Of a DNA stretch of 64,000 nt, positions 26,659 through 36,315 are shown in pieces (the stretch's first letter is position 1; every line of letters begins with the position of its first letter). The notes under the pieces were generated by a model that worked only from the letters and a program-made list of their open reading frames with translations, ran no database searches and was not told where the DNA came from. The position numbers and the translations under genes are program-made. Source of the stretch: Aldehydirespirator sp965221605 (GTDB lineage: Bacteria > Actinomycetota > Acidimicrobiia > Acidimicrobiales > Aldehydirespiratoraceae); the NCBI GenBank assembly GCA_965221605.1, contig CBDCSK010000013.1, forward strand, positions 124,001 to 188,000, in the 5' to 3' direction.

Positions 26659-27872
26659 CGCGGGGCGGGCGACTCGTCGGGGTCCAGGGCGATCCCGCAG
26701 AGCGCGCACAACTCGGCCAGCACGTCGGGGGCGCGGTCGTCGAGGCGGCCGGCGAGGACGTCACCGGCCATGTCGGCCAGCACGGCCCGGGCCCGGGGCG
26801 CGTCGAGGTCGTCGTCGAGCGCGTCACGCAGTCTCCGGCCGTAAACCGCCGGCTCCCCGTCGCCCGAGGGACCGTCGCCCGACCTGCCCCAGCGGGCGGC
26901 CTGGTTGAGGGTGTCGAGCAGGTCCTCGGCCTCGGCGATGTCGCCGTCGTGCCATTCCCAGTCGTGGCGGTAGTGGTGGCCCATGAGGGCGAGGCGCACC
27001 GCGGCCGGCGCGCTGTCCTTGCACAGGTCGCTCACGAACACGAGGTTCCCGAGCGACTTCGACATCTTGGTGCCCTCGTAGCCGACCATCCCGCAGTGCA
27101 TCCAGTGCTTGACGAACGTCGTGCCGGTGGCGGCCGCGCTCTGGGCCATCTCGCACTCGTGGTGGGGGAAGATCAGGTCGCTGCCGCCGCCGTGGATGTC
27201 GATGGTGGCGCCGAGCAGACCCATCGCCATGGCGCTGCACTCGATGTGCCAGCCCGGCCGGCCCGGCCCGAACGGCGACTCCCATACGGGCTCGTCGGGG
27301 GCCGACGGCTGCCACAGCACGAAGTCGAGCGGGTTGCGTTTGCGGGGGTCGTCGGGGGTGCCGCCCCGCTCGGCGGACAGCTCCAGCATGGTGGCGTCGC
27401 TGTAGCCGCCGAGCCGGCCGAAGTCATCCCAGGTGGAGACGTCGAACCAGGTGGTGCCCTCGGCGGTGTAGGTGTGACCCGCGGCGGTCAGCTGCTCGAT
27501 GAGGTCGATCATCTCGGGCACCCATTCGGTGGCTTTGGGCTCGGCGGCGGGGGGCCGGGTGTTGAGGTCCTCCATGTCGCAGTGGAAGCGGGCGGTCTCG
27601 GCGGCGGCCAGCTCCAGGAAGTCGACCCCGAGCTCGCGGGCCTTGGGCAGTATCGAGTCGTCGACGTCGGTGATGTTGCGCACCATCCGCACCCGGTGGC
27701 CGAGGTCCTCGAGGCGGCGGATCAGCAGGTCGTAGGCGAGGTAGGTGTTGGCGTGCCCGAGGTGGGTGCTGTCGTAGGGGGTGATGCCGCACACGTAGAT
27801 GCTCACCTCCGCGGGCGGCGGCGACGGCTCGAAGGGCACCACAGCCCGGCGTGCGGTGTCGTAGATGCGCAC
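26655..27872 (-). CDS. mshC: Cysteine:GlcN-Ins ligase-like protein (mycothiol biosynthesis)
   Basis: A 405-residue CysS paralogue. The N-terminus has YVCGITPYDSTHLGHANTY, the form typical of MshC, where CysS has YxCGPTVYD. It keeps HGGGSDLIFPHHECE and GTKMSKSLGN and is shorter at the C-terminus, lacking the tRNA anticodon domain. MshC attaches Cys to GlcN-Ins to build mycothiol, an actinobacterial thiol. The 4-bp overlap with cysS suggests co-expression. A second cysS-like gene of other function is the alternative. Confidence 0.78.
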   Translation of the reverse strand: MRIYDTARRAVVPFEPSPPPAEVSIYVCGITPYDSTHLGHANTYLAYDLLIRRLEDLGHRVRMVRNITDVDDSILPKARELGVDFLELAAAETARFHCDMEDLNTRPPAAEPKATEWVPEMIDLIEQLTAAGHTYTAEGTTWFDVSTWDDFGRLGGYSDATMLELSAERGGTPDDPRKRNPLDFVLWQPSAPDEPVWESPFGPGRPGWHIECSAMAMGLLGATIDIHGGGSDLIFPHHECEMAQSAAATGTTFVKHWMHCGMVGYEGTKMSKSLGNLVFVSDLCKDSAPAAVRLALMGHHYRHDWEWHDGDIAEAEDLLDTLNQAARWGRSGDGPSGDGEPAVYGRRLRDALDDDLDAPRARAVLADMAGDVLAGRLDDRAPDVLAELCALCGIALDPDESPAPR

Positions 27873-27971
27873 AGGCCGAGGCTACCGCTACCCCTCCAAC
27901 AGCCCTAGCCCCAGCGGTGCCCGCAAGGTGCCGACGCGCGCCGGTGCGGATCGGGAACCCCGGGGGTTGAT

Positions 27972-28000
27972 AATTAATCGACATCAGATGTGTATTAATT
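27972..28000. promoter_or_regulatory. Palindromic operator-like element before the Fic gene
   Basis: AATTAAT, then ACAT, a CAG centre, ATGT and ATTAATT form an interrupted palindrome; 11 of 13 positions per arm pair. It is very AT-rich in GC-rich DNA and lies 17 bp before the GTG start at 28017, where it would overlap the promoter. It may bind a regulator of fic. Confidence 0.65.
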
Positions 28001-28016
28001 CGGTAGTATCGCGCAT

Positions 28017-29183
28017 GTGATTTACGAGGCGCCGAAGCTGAACGACCGGGACACCCAGGTCCTCGAAGAGATCCAGACGCTCCGCGACGACCTGCAGTTC
28101 TACCTTCGCGCGCCCCGCCGATGGTACGGCACGCTGAGCCGGGTGATGATGGCCCGCGCCGTGCAGGCATCCACCTCCATCGAGGGCTACCACTCCTCGG
28201 TGGACGAGACCGCGGCCATCATCGACGGTGAGGCGCCTCTGAGTGTGGATGAGGGGACTCGCATGGCCGTCTGGGGTTATCGCGACGCCATGACATACGT
28301 CATGCAGCTCACTGGGCTCTCGAACCCCGACCGGCCACCGATGGACGCCTCGCTGCTGAAGTCGCTGCACTTCATGATGGTCGGCCACGATCTGTCCACG
28401 AATCCGGGTCAATGGCGCCCGGGGGCGGTGTGGGTTCGTGACGGTACGGGCAGTCCCGTCTACGATGCGCCCGACCGCGATGTCGTGGAGCCTCTGATCG
28501 ACGAGTTCATCGCCCATGTGAACGCCAGCGGAGACCCAGCCGAGGTCGCCGCAGCCATGGCCCATCTGAACCTCACGTTGATCCACCCGTTCAGCGACGG
28601 CAATGGCCGCATGGCCCGCTGTCTGCAGTCCTTCGTGCTCGGGCGCGCCTTTGGCGGCCTGTCGCCGGTGTTCTCGAGCATCGAGGAGTACCTGGGTCGG
28701 AACACGGTCGCCTACTACGCGGCGCTCACCGAGACCGCGGCCGGATCGTGGTCGCCTCAGCGCAGCGCCCGTCCGTGGATGGAGTTCTGCCTGACGGCCC
28801 ACCACCACCAGGCTGCGACGGTGCGTCGTCGGATCGACCGGTTCGAGGCGCGGTGGGACCGCTGTGAGCAGATCGTGGCACGCTCGCGCCTGCCTGACCG
28901 CACTGTCGACGCCCTCATGCACTCGGCACAGGGCTGGCCGCTGAAGCGCTCGCTGTACATGCGCATCGTGGGTTCCGCCTCCGGAGAGGAGGTCAGCGAC
29001 GCCATGGCGACACGCGACCTTGCCGCCATGGCCGCGGCCGGCCTGTTGGAGCCGGTCGGCGAGAAGCGGGGCCGCCACTACCTGCCGTCGGAGTCGCTGA
29101 GGGCCGTGGAGCAGGAGATCCGGGCCATGCAGCCGGCCCGGCCCGTCATCGACCCCTACGGGACCTCTGCTTCCGGATCATGA
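28017..29183 (+). CDS. Fic-domain protein (AMP transferase-like)
   Basis: 388 residues from a GTG (an ATG two bases earlier meets a stop). The Fic motif is HPFSDGNGRMAR (about residues 190-201), complete with catalytic His and anion-binding residues. An inhibitory-type motif STSIEG near residue 52 places it among Fic proteins with their own autoinhibitory helix (class II). A C-terminal winged-helix-like region follows. It would transfer AMP or another phosphoryl group to a hydroxyl side chain of an unknown target. It stands alone behind a palindrome. Confidence 0.9.
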   Translation: MIYEAPKLNDRDTQVLEEIQTLRDDLQFYLRAPRRWYGTLSRVMMARAVQASTSIEGYHSSVDETAAIIDGEAPLSVDEGTRMAVWGYRDAMTYVMQLTGLSNPDRPPMDASLLKSLHFMMVGHDLSTNPGQWRPGAVWVRDGTGSPVYDAPDRDVVEPLIDEFIAHVNASGDPAEVAAAMAHLNLTLIHPFSDGNGRMARCLQSFVLGRAFGGLSPVFSSIEEYLGRNTVAYYAALTETAAGSWSPQRSARPWMEFCLTAHHHQAATVRRRIDRFEARWDRCEQIVARSRLPDRTVDALMHSAQGWPLKRSLYMRIVGSASGEEVSDAMATRDLAAMAAAGLLEPVGEKRGRHYLPSESLRAVEQEIRAMQPARPVIDPYGTSASGS

Positions 29184-29239
29184 CAGAGGGCACGGTCGAG
29201 TGCTGCCCGGGTGCTGACCGAGGCCTGCCGGGGTGGCGG

Positions 29240-30439
29240 TCAGAGGAGGGGGCGGCCGACGGTTAGGGGTTCGGGGTTGTCCAGGGCACAGCGGGTGCCG
29301 CTGTAGATGGTGGGCATGCAGCGGTTGCAGTGGATGCAGGTGCTCTCGTGGGCGGTGCCGGCCTGCCACTGGTTGATCAGGTCGGGTTGGCGCAGCAGGG
29401 CCCGGGCCATGGCCACGTAGGCGAACCCCTCGTCTAGGGCGGCCTGGACGGTGTCGAGCCGGTTGATGCCGCCGAGCAGGATCAGCGGCATGTCGAGGGC
29501 TTCGAGGAAGCGGCGGGCCTTGGGCAGGAAGTAGGCCTCCTCGAAGGGGTAGTCGGGCATGAGTTTGGCCCCGGCGAGCTTGAACCCGAGCCGGGCGTGG
29601 GGCGGGAGGGTGGCGGCGAACTCGTCGCGGGGGGCGTCGCCCCGGAACAGGTACATGGGGTTGCCGAAGGAGCTGCCGCCGGTGAGTTCGAGGGCGTCGA
29701 GCGCGCCGTCGTCCTGGAGCATGCGGGCGACTTCGAGGCTCTCGTCGTCCTTGAGGCCGCCGGGCAGGCCGTCGTTCATGTTGACTTTGGCGATCACGGC
29801 GAGCTTGTCGCCGACGGCGGCCCTCACCGCTTGCACGGCTTGGCGGGGGAAGCGGGCCCGGTTGGCGAGGGTGCCGCCCCAGGAGTCGGTGCGCTGGTTG
29901 AGGCCGGGGCTGAGGAAGGCGCTGAGCAGGTAGTTGTGCCCGAGGTGGATCTCGATGGCGTCGAAGCCGCTGTCGGCGACGAGTCGGGCGGCCCGGGCGT
30001 AGTCGTCGGTGATGCGGGCGATGTCGGCGTCGGTGGCGGCCCGGATGATGCGGAGGGCGAGGGGGTTGAACCGTCTGCTGGGGGCTACGGACGGTGCCTT
30101 GTTGGAGCGGGAGTTGGCGACGGGGCCGGCGTGGCCGATCTGGGCGCTGGCGGCGGCGCCCTCGGCGTGGATGGCGTCGGTGAGGCGGGCTAAGCCGGGG
30201 ACGGCGTCGGGTCGGAGCCAGATGCATTCGGCGTGGGTGCGGCCCTCGGGGGCCACGGCCAGGTAGGCGACGGTGGACATGCCGACCCCGCCGGCCGCCA
30301 CCGCCCGGTGGTATTCAACAAGCTCGGGGGTCGCGAGGGCCTCGGGCATGACGCCTTCGAAGGTCGCAGCCTTGATGACCCGGTTGCGAAGCCTCACCGG
30401 CCCAAGCCGCACCGGCGCGAACGGGTCTATGCCGGTCAT
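29240..30439 (-). CDS. NADH:flavin oxidoreductase, Old Yellow Enzyme family
   Basis: A 399-residue FMN-dependent TIM-barrel protein. It has LRNRVIKAATFEGV, QIGHAG, FDAIEIHLGHNYLLSAFLSPGLNQRTD, and a C-terminal phosphate-binding region FAYVAMARALLRQPD. Near the end, CIHCNRCMPTIYSGTRC gives Cys spacing like the Fe-S cluster of 2,4-dienoyl-CoA reductases, but the extra FAD/NAD domains are absent. It likely reduces an activated C=C bond. It is divergent from the cobC-like gene. Confidence 0.9.
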   Translation of the reverse strand: MTGIDPFAPVRLGPVRLRNRVIKAATFEGVMPEALATPELVEYHRAVAAGGVGMSTVAYLAVAPEGRTHAECIWLRPDAVPGLARLTDAIHAEGAAASAQIGHAGPVANSRSNKAPSVAPSRRFNPLALRIIRAATDADIARITDDYARAARLVADSGFDAIEIHLGHNYLLSAFLSPGLNQRTDSWGGTLANRARFPRQAVQAVRAAVGDKLAVIAKVNMNDGLPGGLKDDESLEVARMLQDDGALDALELTGGSSFGNPMYLFRGDAPRDEFAATLPPHARLGFKLAGAKLMPDYPFEEAYFLPKARRFLEALDMPLILLGGINRLDTVQAALDEGFAYVAMARALLRQPDLINQWQAGTAHESTCIHCNRCMPTIYSGTRCALDNPEPLTVGRPLL

Positions 30440-30595
30440 CGGCCCGGCCTTGGTGCTGCGGTCGCGTCGACGGCGGTCACCGGTCCGGCCTTTAGTGCGG
30501 ACTCGGACGGCTGCTGGTCACACGGGCAAGATACGCCGTCGTTCGGTCTTGCGGCTCGACCGAGCATCGACGACGGCGAAGGTACGATCCGGCGC

Positions 30596-31567
30596 GTGGA
30601 CTCAGCCCCCTCACAGCCGTCTGCGGGCGCGGGACCGGCGGGCATGGTTCGGGGTTCGTGGGCGGTCGACCCGGTCGTTCCCCCGCCGGGATCCCATGGC
30701 GGTGACGGCCCTCGGCTGGCAAGGGCGCTGGGAGTGGATCCGCGGTCCGTTCTCGACCTGTCACAGAACCTCAACCCGTTTGCACCCGATGTCGGCGCGG
30801 TGGCGGCCCGCCATGTGGATTCCCTGCGGCGCTATCCGGATCCGTCGGCCGCCACTCGCCTGCTGGCCGAGGCCATCGGGGTCGAGCCTGAGCGGCTGCT
30901 GCTGACCAACGGAGGGGCGGCGGCCGTGGCCGCGGTGGCCCGTGAGATCGGCGGCCGGGTGCGGTCGGAGCCCGAGTTCGGCCTGCACCCACGGGGCACG
31001 GACGGGCCGGTCTGGCGCAGCGATCCCCACAACCCGAGCGGAGTGCTGGCCGGGGCGAACGAGGTGGCCGACGTGTGGGACGAGGCCTTCTATCCCCTGG
31101 CCACGGGCCGGTGGTCGGCTGGCCGCCCCGGCGTGGTTGTCGGATCGCTGACGAAGGTGTTCGCCTGCCCCGGTCTGCGTCTCGGGTATGTGATCGCCGA
31201 TGATGTCGAGCGGTTCGCCCGCCATGAGCCCGAGTGGGCGGTGGGTTCTCTGGGCCTGGCCGTGCTGGCGGAGCTGCTGGAGTTGGTCGACCTGCCCGGG
31301 TGGGCGCTGCAGATCGCATCGGCTCGGGCTGCGCTGGCGGACGAGTTCGCCGGCAGGGGTTGGCGGGTCAGCTCGGCCGACGCCCCGTGGGTGCTGGTGC
31401 GGGCTCCGGGACTTCGTGAGCGGCTGGCGTTGGAGGGGATCGTTGTGCGCGACTGCGCCAGTCTCGGGATGCCGGGCGTTGTCCGGGTGGCCGTGCCCGA
31501 CGGTCGGGGTTTGGAGCGGCTGGCTGGGGCGTTGGATCGCTTGAGCAACGGTGGCGCCGGCTCTTGA
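30596..31567 (+). CDS. CobC/CobD-like PLP enzyme (threonine-phosphate decarboxylase-like)
   Basis: The GTG at 30596 is preferred because upstream frame overlaps the divergent OYE gene; an ATG at 30644 is the alternative. The roughly 323-residue product is a class I/II aminotransferase fold. It has LDLSQNLNPFAPDV and YPDPSAATRLLAEAI at the N-terminus and the PLP-Lys in VGSLTKVFACPGLRLGY. This form makes aminopropanol phosphate for cobalamin. The downstream cbiB supports the call. It is a little shorter than usual. Confidence 0.85.
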   Translation: MDSAPSQPSAGAGPAGMVRGSWAVDPVVPPPGSHGGDGPRLARALGVDPRSVLDLSQNLNPFAPDVGAVAARHVDSLRRYPDPSAATRLLAEAIGVEPERLLLTNGGAAAVAAVAREIGGRVRSEPEFGLHPRGTDGPVWRSDPHNPSGVLAGANEVADVWDEAFYPLATGRWSAGRPGVVVGSLTKVFACPGLRLGYVIADDVERFARHEPEWAVGSLGLAVLAELLELVDLPGWALQIASARAALADEFAGRGWRVSSADAPWVLVRAPGLRERLALEGIVVRDCASLGMPGVVRVAVPDGRGLERLAGALDRLSNGGAGS

Positions 31568-31856
31568 GCGGCTCTTGACCGTGCCGATCGACCCCGTGCT
31601 GGCGCCTGCTGGAGCTGGGCATCGTGGTGTGCTGGTGTGGCGGTGGACGGAGCCTGTGCCGGCCCTGTCGTCGGCGCCGGTGGGCGGCGGGCTGGGCGAG
31701 GTCCGATGGCTGCTCAATGTGGGGGTGCCTTCGGACTACGGGCGCACGGACCTGGCCGGCGCGAGCGGTCTACCAGGCAGTGTGGGCCGGAGCCGGTCCG
31801 CAAGATTGAAGGCGGCAACCACAGTGACCGCCCCGACCGTTGGATTGATCCGATGA
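31551..31856 (+). pseudogene. N-terminal remnant of cbiZ-like adenosylcobinamide amidohydrolase
   Basis: About 100 codons; VLVWRWTEPVPALSSAPVGG, then GLGEVRWLLNVGVPSDYGRTD, matches the expected CbiZ N-terminal pattern. After that the similarity stops and the frame ends at 31856. CbiZ is normally about twice as long, so most of the gene is deleted. It overlaps the end of the cobC-like gene and the start of cbiB, which suggests a former intact cobalamin-salvage operon. Confidence 0.65.
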
Positions 31857-32779
31857 GCAGGTTGGGCGACCGCTGTCTGGCGGCCGCGGTCGGGCTGGTG
31901 CTGGACCGCATCGTGGGCGAACCGCCTGCGGAGGCTCACCCGGTGGCCGGCTTCGGTCGCGCCATGGAGCGGGTCGAAGAGCTGCTGTGGGCCGACCGCC
32001 GGCTGAACGGCGTCGCCTATGCCCTGTCGGGCGTGGCCATCGGAGCGGCCGCCGGCGTCGCGACGGGCTCGACCGCGGTGGCGACGTGGTCGGTGGCCGC
32101 GGGCCGGGAATTACGCCGGGTGGCACGCCGTGTGGGTGATCTGGCCGGGGCCGGCGATCTGGCCGCGGCACGGGCCGAGCTCCCGGCGCTGGTGGGCCGG
32201 GATCCGTCCGGGCTGGACACGTCCGGCATTGCCGCTGCGGTCATCGAGTCGGTGGCCGAGAACAGCGTGGACGCCGTGATCGCCCCCGCCTTCTGGGCCG
32301 CGGTGGCCGGTGCGCCCGGCGCGGCCGCCTACCGGGCCATCAACACCATGGACGCCATGGTCGGCCGGCGCAACGAGAGGTACGGCAACTTCGGCTGGGC
32401 CGCGGCCCGCCTCGATGACATGGCCAACTACGTACCCGCTCGGATCTTCGCCGGGTTGGTCGTAGTGCTTTGCCCCCACCGGGCCCGAGAGATCATCGCC
32501 GCGGTCCGCCGCGACGCGCCAGCCCATCCGTCCCCCAACGCCGGCGTGGCCGAGGCCGCGGTGGCCGCTGCCCTGGGCCGCCAACTGGGCGGGCCGTTGC
32601 GTTATGGCGCCGTGGCCGAAGACCGCCCCGTGCTAGGCCACGGCCCACGACCCAACCCCGACGATGTCCCCGAGGTGGTCCGCCTCGCAGACCGGGTCGA
32701 GTGGGCCGCGGTAGCAATCCTGCTCCTCATCCACCTAGCCACCCGCTTCTCCACCCGACGCCCCCGCCCCCCAACCTGA
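31853..32779 (+). CDS. cbiB: Adenosylcobinamide-phosphate synthase
   Basis: The ATG at 31853 overlaps the end of the cbiZ remnant. The 308-residue membrane protein has LVLDRIVGEPPAEAHPVAGFGR, VIESVAENSVDAVIAPAFWAA and the INTMDAMVGRRNERYGNFGW motif of CbiB/CobD. It attaches aminopropanol (phosphate) to cobyric acid and follows the cobC-like gene. The C-terminus ends in a hydrophobic helix and an Arg/Pro tail. Confidence 0.92.
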   Translation: MSRLGDRCLAAAVGLVLDRIVGEPPAEAHPVAGFGRAMERVEELLWADRRLNGVAYALSGVAIGAAAGVATGSTAVATWSVAAGRELRRVARRVGDLAGAGDLAAARAELPALVGRDPSGLDTSGIAAAVIESVAENSVDAVIAPAFWAAVAGAPGAAAYRAINTMDAMVGRRNERYGNFGWAAARLDDMANYVPARIFAGLVVVLCPHRAREIIAAVRRDAPAHPSPNAGVAEAAVAAALGRQLGGPLRYGAVAEDRPVLGHGPRPNPDDVPEVVRLADRVEWAAVAILLLIHLATRFSTRRPRPPT

Positions 32780-32883
32780 CCCTGCCTGAGCCCACGGCGC
32801 GGTCACGTGCGATGGTGGCCATGGCCGCTCAGCGGGGTCCGTGAAGCCTGCCGGTCATCCCCGAACGATGGGACCGCGATCAG

Positions 32884-32955
32884 TGCCCCCGGCAGGAATC
32901 GAACCTGCGCACACGGTTTAGGAGACCGATGCTCTATCCACTGAGCTACGAGGGC
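32884..32955 (-). tRNA. tRNA-Arg(CCT)
   Basis: A full cloverleaf can be drawn. The acceptor strands GCCCTCG and CGGGGGC pair with one G-T. The D-arm is GCTCAGTGGATAGAGC, the anticodon loop CTCCTAA gives CCT, and the T-arm is GCAGG-TTCGATT-CCTGC. The 3' CCA is not encoded. It marks the boundary between the conserved region on the left and the mobile island on the right. Confidence 0.95.
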
Positions 32956-33150
32956 GGGCCTGGCGCGCCAAGTGGCGCGTGATTGCGCTTGATGGCGTGT
33001 TGAGCAGTGTGCAGGGTACTTCATGGCCTGCCTCGATGGTCCGTGAGCGTTCTTCACGCTCTCGGTAGCCGTGACGCTCCCGATTCGCCGTCTTCGGGGC
33101 GCGCCTAGTCCACGGGTAGCACTGCTAGAAGCAGGGAGGCGGGCTAGCTG

Positions 33151-34239
33151 CTAGGGGCCGTCTCGGGCTGAGGGAACCCCGCCTCCGAAGAAGTCGGAGA
33201 TGTCGTCTCCGGTTTCCTCGTTGTGGGCCACAAGCGAGGTGACCAACAGGAGCAACTGGTAGGACAACATGTGAAGACGGAAACGCCTGCTGCCGTGCCC
33301 GCGGGCGCGACCCATGATCTGCTTAAGGGTGGAGTTGCTGCTCTCAGGGTCTTGCCGCAAGCCCATGAGATGATCGAAGTCGGGATCGTGCTCGGGGATG
33401 ACCCTGAGGGCGCTGGACCGTCCCGCGGCGCTGATGGCCAGTTCCTCCGGCGTGCTGTTGTGGCGGATGATGGTGAACGCTCCGACGAGATGTTCGGGAA
33501 TGAGGGGGTGTGCAGGGAGCGCCCATTCGACGTAGAGGGTGCAACGCCGGGTGTAGCGCTGAAGGTTGTGGCGTTTGCGGATGAGCGGGATGTGGTGGAC
33601 GATGCCATTGCCATCGAGACGCTTGATGATCGGCGGGCCGTCCAGCGCGAAGAGGGGCAACGTGGCGACCGGCGTCGTCCCGCCCGATGGCTCTTTGCGT
33701 CGGAACTCGTGAGGACCGAGATTGAACTCTGCAACTTTGCTGTTCTTGCCCTTGGTGCGGGGTACCTTGCCAATCGGGGTGAGGCCAAGATCAAGCTGCC
33801 GCTCAATGTCTCGGCCTTCGACGTGCATGTCATAGACCGTCCCACGGAGTCCTTCGAGAAGCTCCGGGAAGTCCTCCATGAGTTGTTCGATCAGATCAAC
33901 GAACACCGTCCCGTCGCCCTTGCCTGGAGTACGCAGGTCAAAGGTGACGAGGATGCGATGCTGCGTAAAGGGAGCACGCCACAGCACTTTGATCGCCATG
34001 AAGCCCCTCGGCCCGCCCCGGTTCGTTCCAATTGCGTAGTGAGAGCAGCCTTCATCGTCACAACGGTGATTGCTGTCGTCCTCGTCGTGGTCTAGGCACT
34101 GCTGAGGCCGCTTCTTGTGTGGCAACGCCACGACGACACCATCACCGGAGAACAACTGAGTCTTGACAGGATGCAGATGTGTCCCTGCATGTGGGTCCAG
34201 TCCGCCAAGACGAAGGATCGCCTTCAAGCAGACATAAGA
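33151..34239 (-). pseudogene. Truncated transposase-like gene (3' part), cut by ISL3
   Basis: About 360 codons remain, open from the ISL3 end to a stop at 33151. Blocks such as MAIKVLWRAPFTQHRILVTF, PEHDPDFDHLMGLRQDPESS and NSTLKQIMGRARGHGSRRFR, then LHMLSYQLLLLVTSLVAHN, resemble the C-terminal half of an actinobacterial transposase-like family. The 5' half is not found across the ISL3. A 5' half of the same type exists at 39493-40137. Confidence 0.6.
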
Positions 34240-35661
34240 GGCTCTTCGCGTTTGAGGGTGGAGTAAGGGCAGCAGGGGTCCGCGGCTGAACGCGAGGGAT
34301 CCCCCAGAATCGGCGCCGCCAAGGCAGCCGAAGAACTGGAGGATCCCTGTGGAGTGCGACCCTACGCGCGTCTGTGAGCGGCTGGTGGGACTCGGCGACG
34401 TCGAGGTGCTCGGCGTCGACGACGAGTCCGGCGAGCCGCTGAGAGTGCACATCCGCAGACGGACGTCGAGACCGGACTGTGAGGTCTGTGGCGGGCCGTT
34501 GTGGTCCAACGGGGAGCGGGAGGTGGAGTTGGTGGATCTCCCGGCGTTCGGGCGGCCTGCTCGGCTGGTGCAGCAGGCGGCGGTGGCGCTGCGGACAGCC
34601 GCGGTGCCCGGTGGGCGCCGTCACCGAGCAGGCTCCTGAGATCGCGCCGCCGCGCGAGAAGCTGACCGCGCGGGCGGGGCGCTGGGCGACGCGCCAGGCC
34701 GGCAGGGCGCGCCCCGTCGACGAGGTCGCCGCAGAACTGGGATGCAGCTGGCACCCGGCGAACGAGTCGGTGCGGCGCTGGGGCTCTGCGCTGCTCGATG
34801 CCGACACCGAGCGGATCTCAGATGTCGAGGCTCTGGGACTGGATGAGACCTTGATGGGCCGCCGGGGCCGGTTCAAAGACAAGGCCTGGCCCCGCCAGCA
34901 TCGTCGACGTCGGCCGGGGCCAGCTGCTCGACATAGTCCCGGGCCGCACCGCCAAAGCGCCCACCGAGTGGCTGCTGGGCCGGCCCCGCGAATGGCTCGA
35001 TGAGATCCGCTGGGCGGTGCTGGACCTCTCGGGCCCGTATCGGGCCGCGTTCGACACCGCGATACCCGACGCCGGCCAGGTCGCGGACCCCTTCCACGTC
35101 GTGCGGCTCGGCAACGACGCCCTCGACGAGGTCCGCCGCCGCGTCCAACAGCAGACCCTCGGGCACCGCGGCCACAAACACGACCCGCTCTACCGGGCCC
35201 GCAAACTGCTCGTCTCGGCATCTGAGAACATCACCGACTCCGGCCGGGTCCGGCTGCGGGGCCTGCTCGACGCCGGCGACCCCTACGGCGAGGTCCGCGA
35301 CGCCCGGCGCCGCTGAAGAGACCCTCAGAGGCATCTATGACATCGACGACGCCGAAGCGGGCGCCGCCACCGTGAACCAACTCGCCTCCGACCTCCAGGA
35401 CCCAGGCCTGCCGCCGGAGCTCAACCGGTTGGGCCGCACCATCTGGCGATGGAGAGCCCAGATCGCCAACTGGCACACCGCCAGAGTCACCTACGCGGCC
35501 ACCGAGGCCGCCAACAACCTCATCAAACGCGTCAAACGCGCCGCCTTCGGATTCACCAACTTCGCCAACTAACCACTACCGCATCCGCGCCCTGCTCTAC
35601 GCCGGCAAACCCAACTGGGCGCTGCTCGACACCCTCACTCCACCCTAAAACGCGGAGTGCC
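34240..35661 (+). mobile_element. ISL3-family element, copy A (degenerate)
   Basis: Ends are GGCTCTTCGCGTTTGAGGG at left and complement GGCACTCCGCGTTTTAGGG at right, ISL3-type inverted repeats. It is 1422 bp, 7 bp longer than copy B because of a 7-bp insertion near the 3' end of the transposase. No 8-bp target duplication is seen (ACATAAGA left, AAGATACG right), suggesting later rearrangement at one side. Confidence 0.88.
34349..35650 (+). pseudogene. Frameshifted ISL3 transposase (copy A)
   Basis: ISL3 motifs are spread over different frames. The zinc-finger-like N-terminus (CEVCGGPLW) is in 34349-34639. The HTH-like middle (VDEVAAELGCSWHPANESVR and ALGLDETLMGRRG) is in 34479-35003. The DPFHVVRLGNDALDEVRRRV block is in 35017-35316, and the C-terminal ATEAANNLIKRVKRAAFGF is in another frame to 35572. 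Three frameshifts are shared with copy B; a fourth is unique here. Confidence 0.85.
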
Positions 35662-35727
35662 AAGATACGGCGACAGCGGCATGGTGAACTCGGCAGGGGC
35701 GTCCGGCCATCCTGCTGTCGCGAGAGC

Positions 35728-36315
35728 TTACCTGTCGAGCACCGGGAGGGAGCCAATCACTGTCTCAGATTCGCGGTGACCAACAAACTGCACCGCACCC
35801 TCGTATCGTTCCTCGGCCTCCCGCACACGCTTAGCGATCTTGTCCTGTAGATACTGACGAGTAATTTCAGGTTTCACGCCAAGCTTCTGAGTGGACATCC
35901 AGGTCTCCAGAACGACAGAGAGGCTCCTGCCGTGATGCAACGCTGCTAACCGGCAGAGGATGGCCCTGTTCTTGGGTGCCGTCAATTGCTTCTCAATGGC
36001 TCGGGTTATCCTGCCACCGGTCTTGTGCATCTGCTGACGGACGCTATCCAGCAGAGGAGCAGCCACAGTTTCTACGTTGCCCCATTCCTGTTCGGCGTCG
36101 TCGGTGAATGTCATGTCTTGTGCTACGCACTCGTCTGCTGCTGTCGTGATCTCTGTTGTGCGCCTATACATGTCGTAGAAGGCGATCTTCGTGTCCCTGC
36201 TTTCATCAGTGTCGCCCCACTGCTTCAACAGCATCGCTGATACGTAATGCTGACGGCGAGGATTGTCACCATTGTTGCCAAGCCTGCCATTGTCCGGGTC
36301 GTATGTGTCTGGCAT
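35728..36315 (-). CDS. DUF4238-like protein
   Basis: The ATG at 36315 starts MPDTYDPDNGRLGNN; the frame extends upstream but the extra part looks non-coding. Residues NPRRQHYVSAMLLKQWGD match the RRQHYVPxxxLRxF opening of DUF4238. The rest is helical with no enzyme motif recognised. It is 195 residues, shorter than the usual 250-300 of the family, so the C-terminus may be lost near the ISL3 end. GC content is lower than the neighbours. Confidence 0.65.
   Translation of the reverse strand: MPDTYDPDNGRLGNNGDNPRRQHYVSAMLLKQWGDTDESRDTKIAFYDMYRRTTEITTAADECVAQDMTFTDDAEQEWGNVETVAAPLLDSVRQQMHKTGGRITRAIEKQLTAPKNRAILCRLAALHHGRSLSVVLETWMSTQKLGVKPEITRQYLQDKIAKRVREAEERYEGAVQFVGHRESETVIGSLPVLDR

Noticed and set aside
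34240..35661. Target duplication for ISL3 copy A
   Set aside because: The eight bases on each side (ACATAAGA and AAGATACG) do not match.
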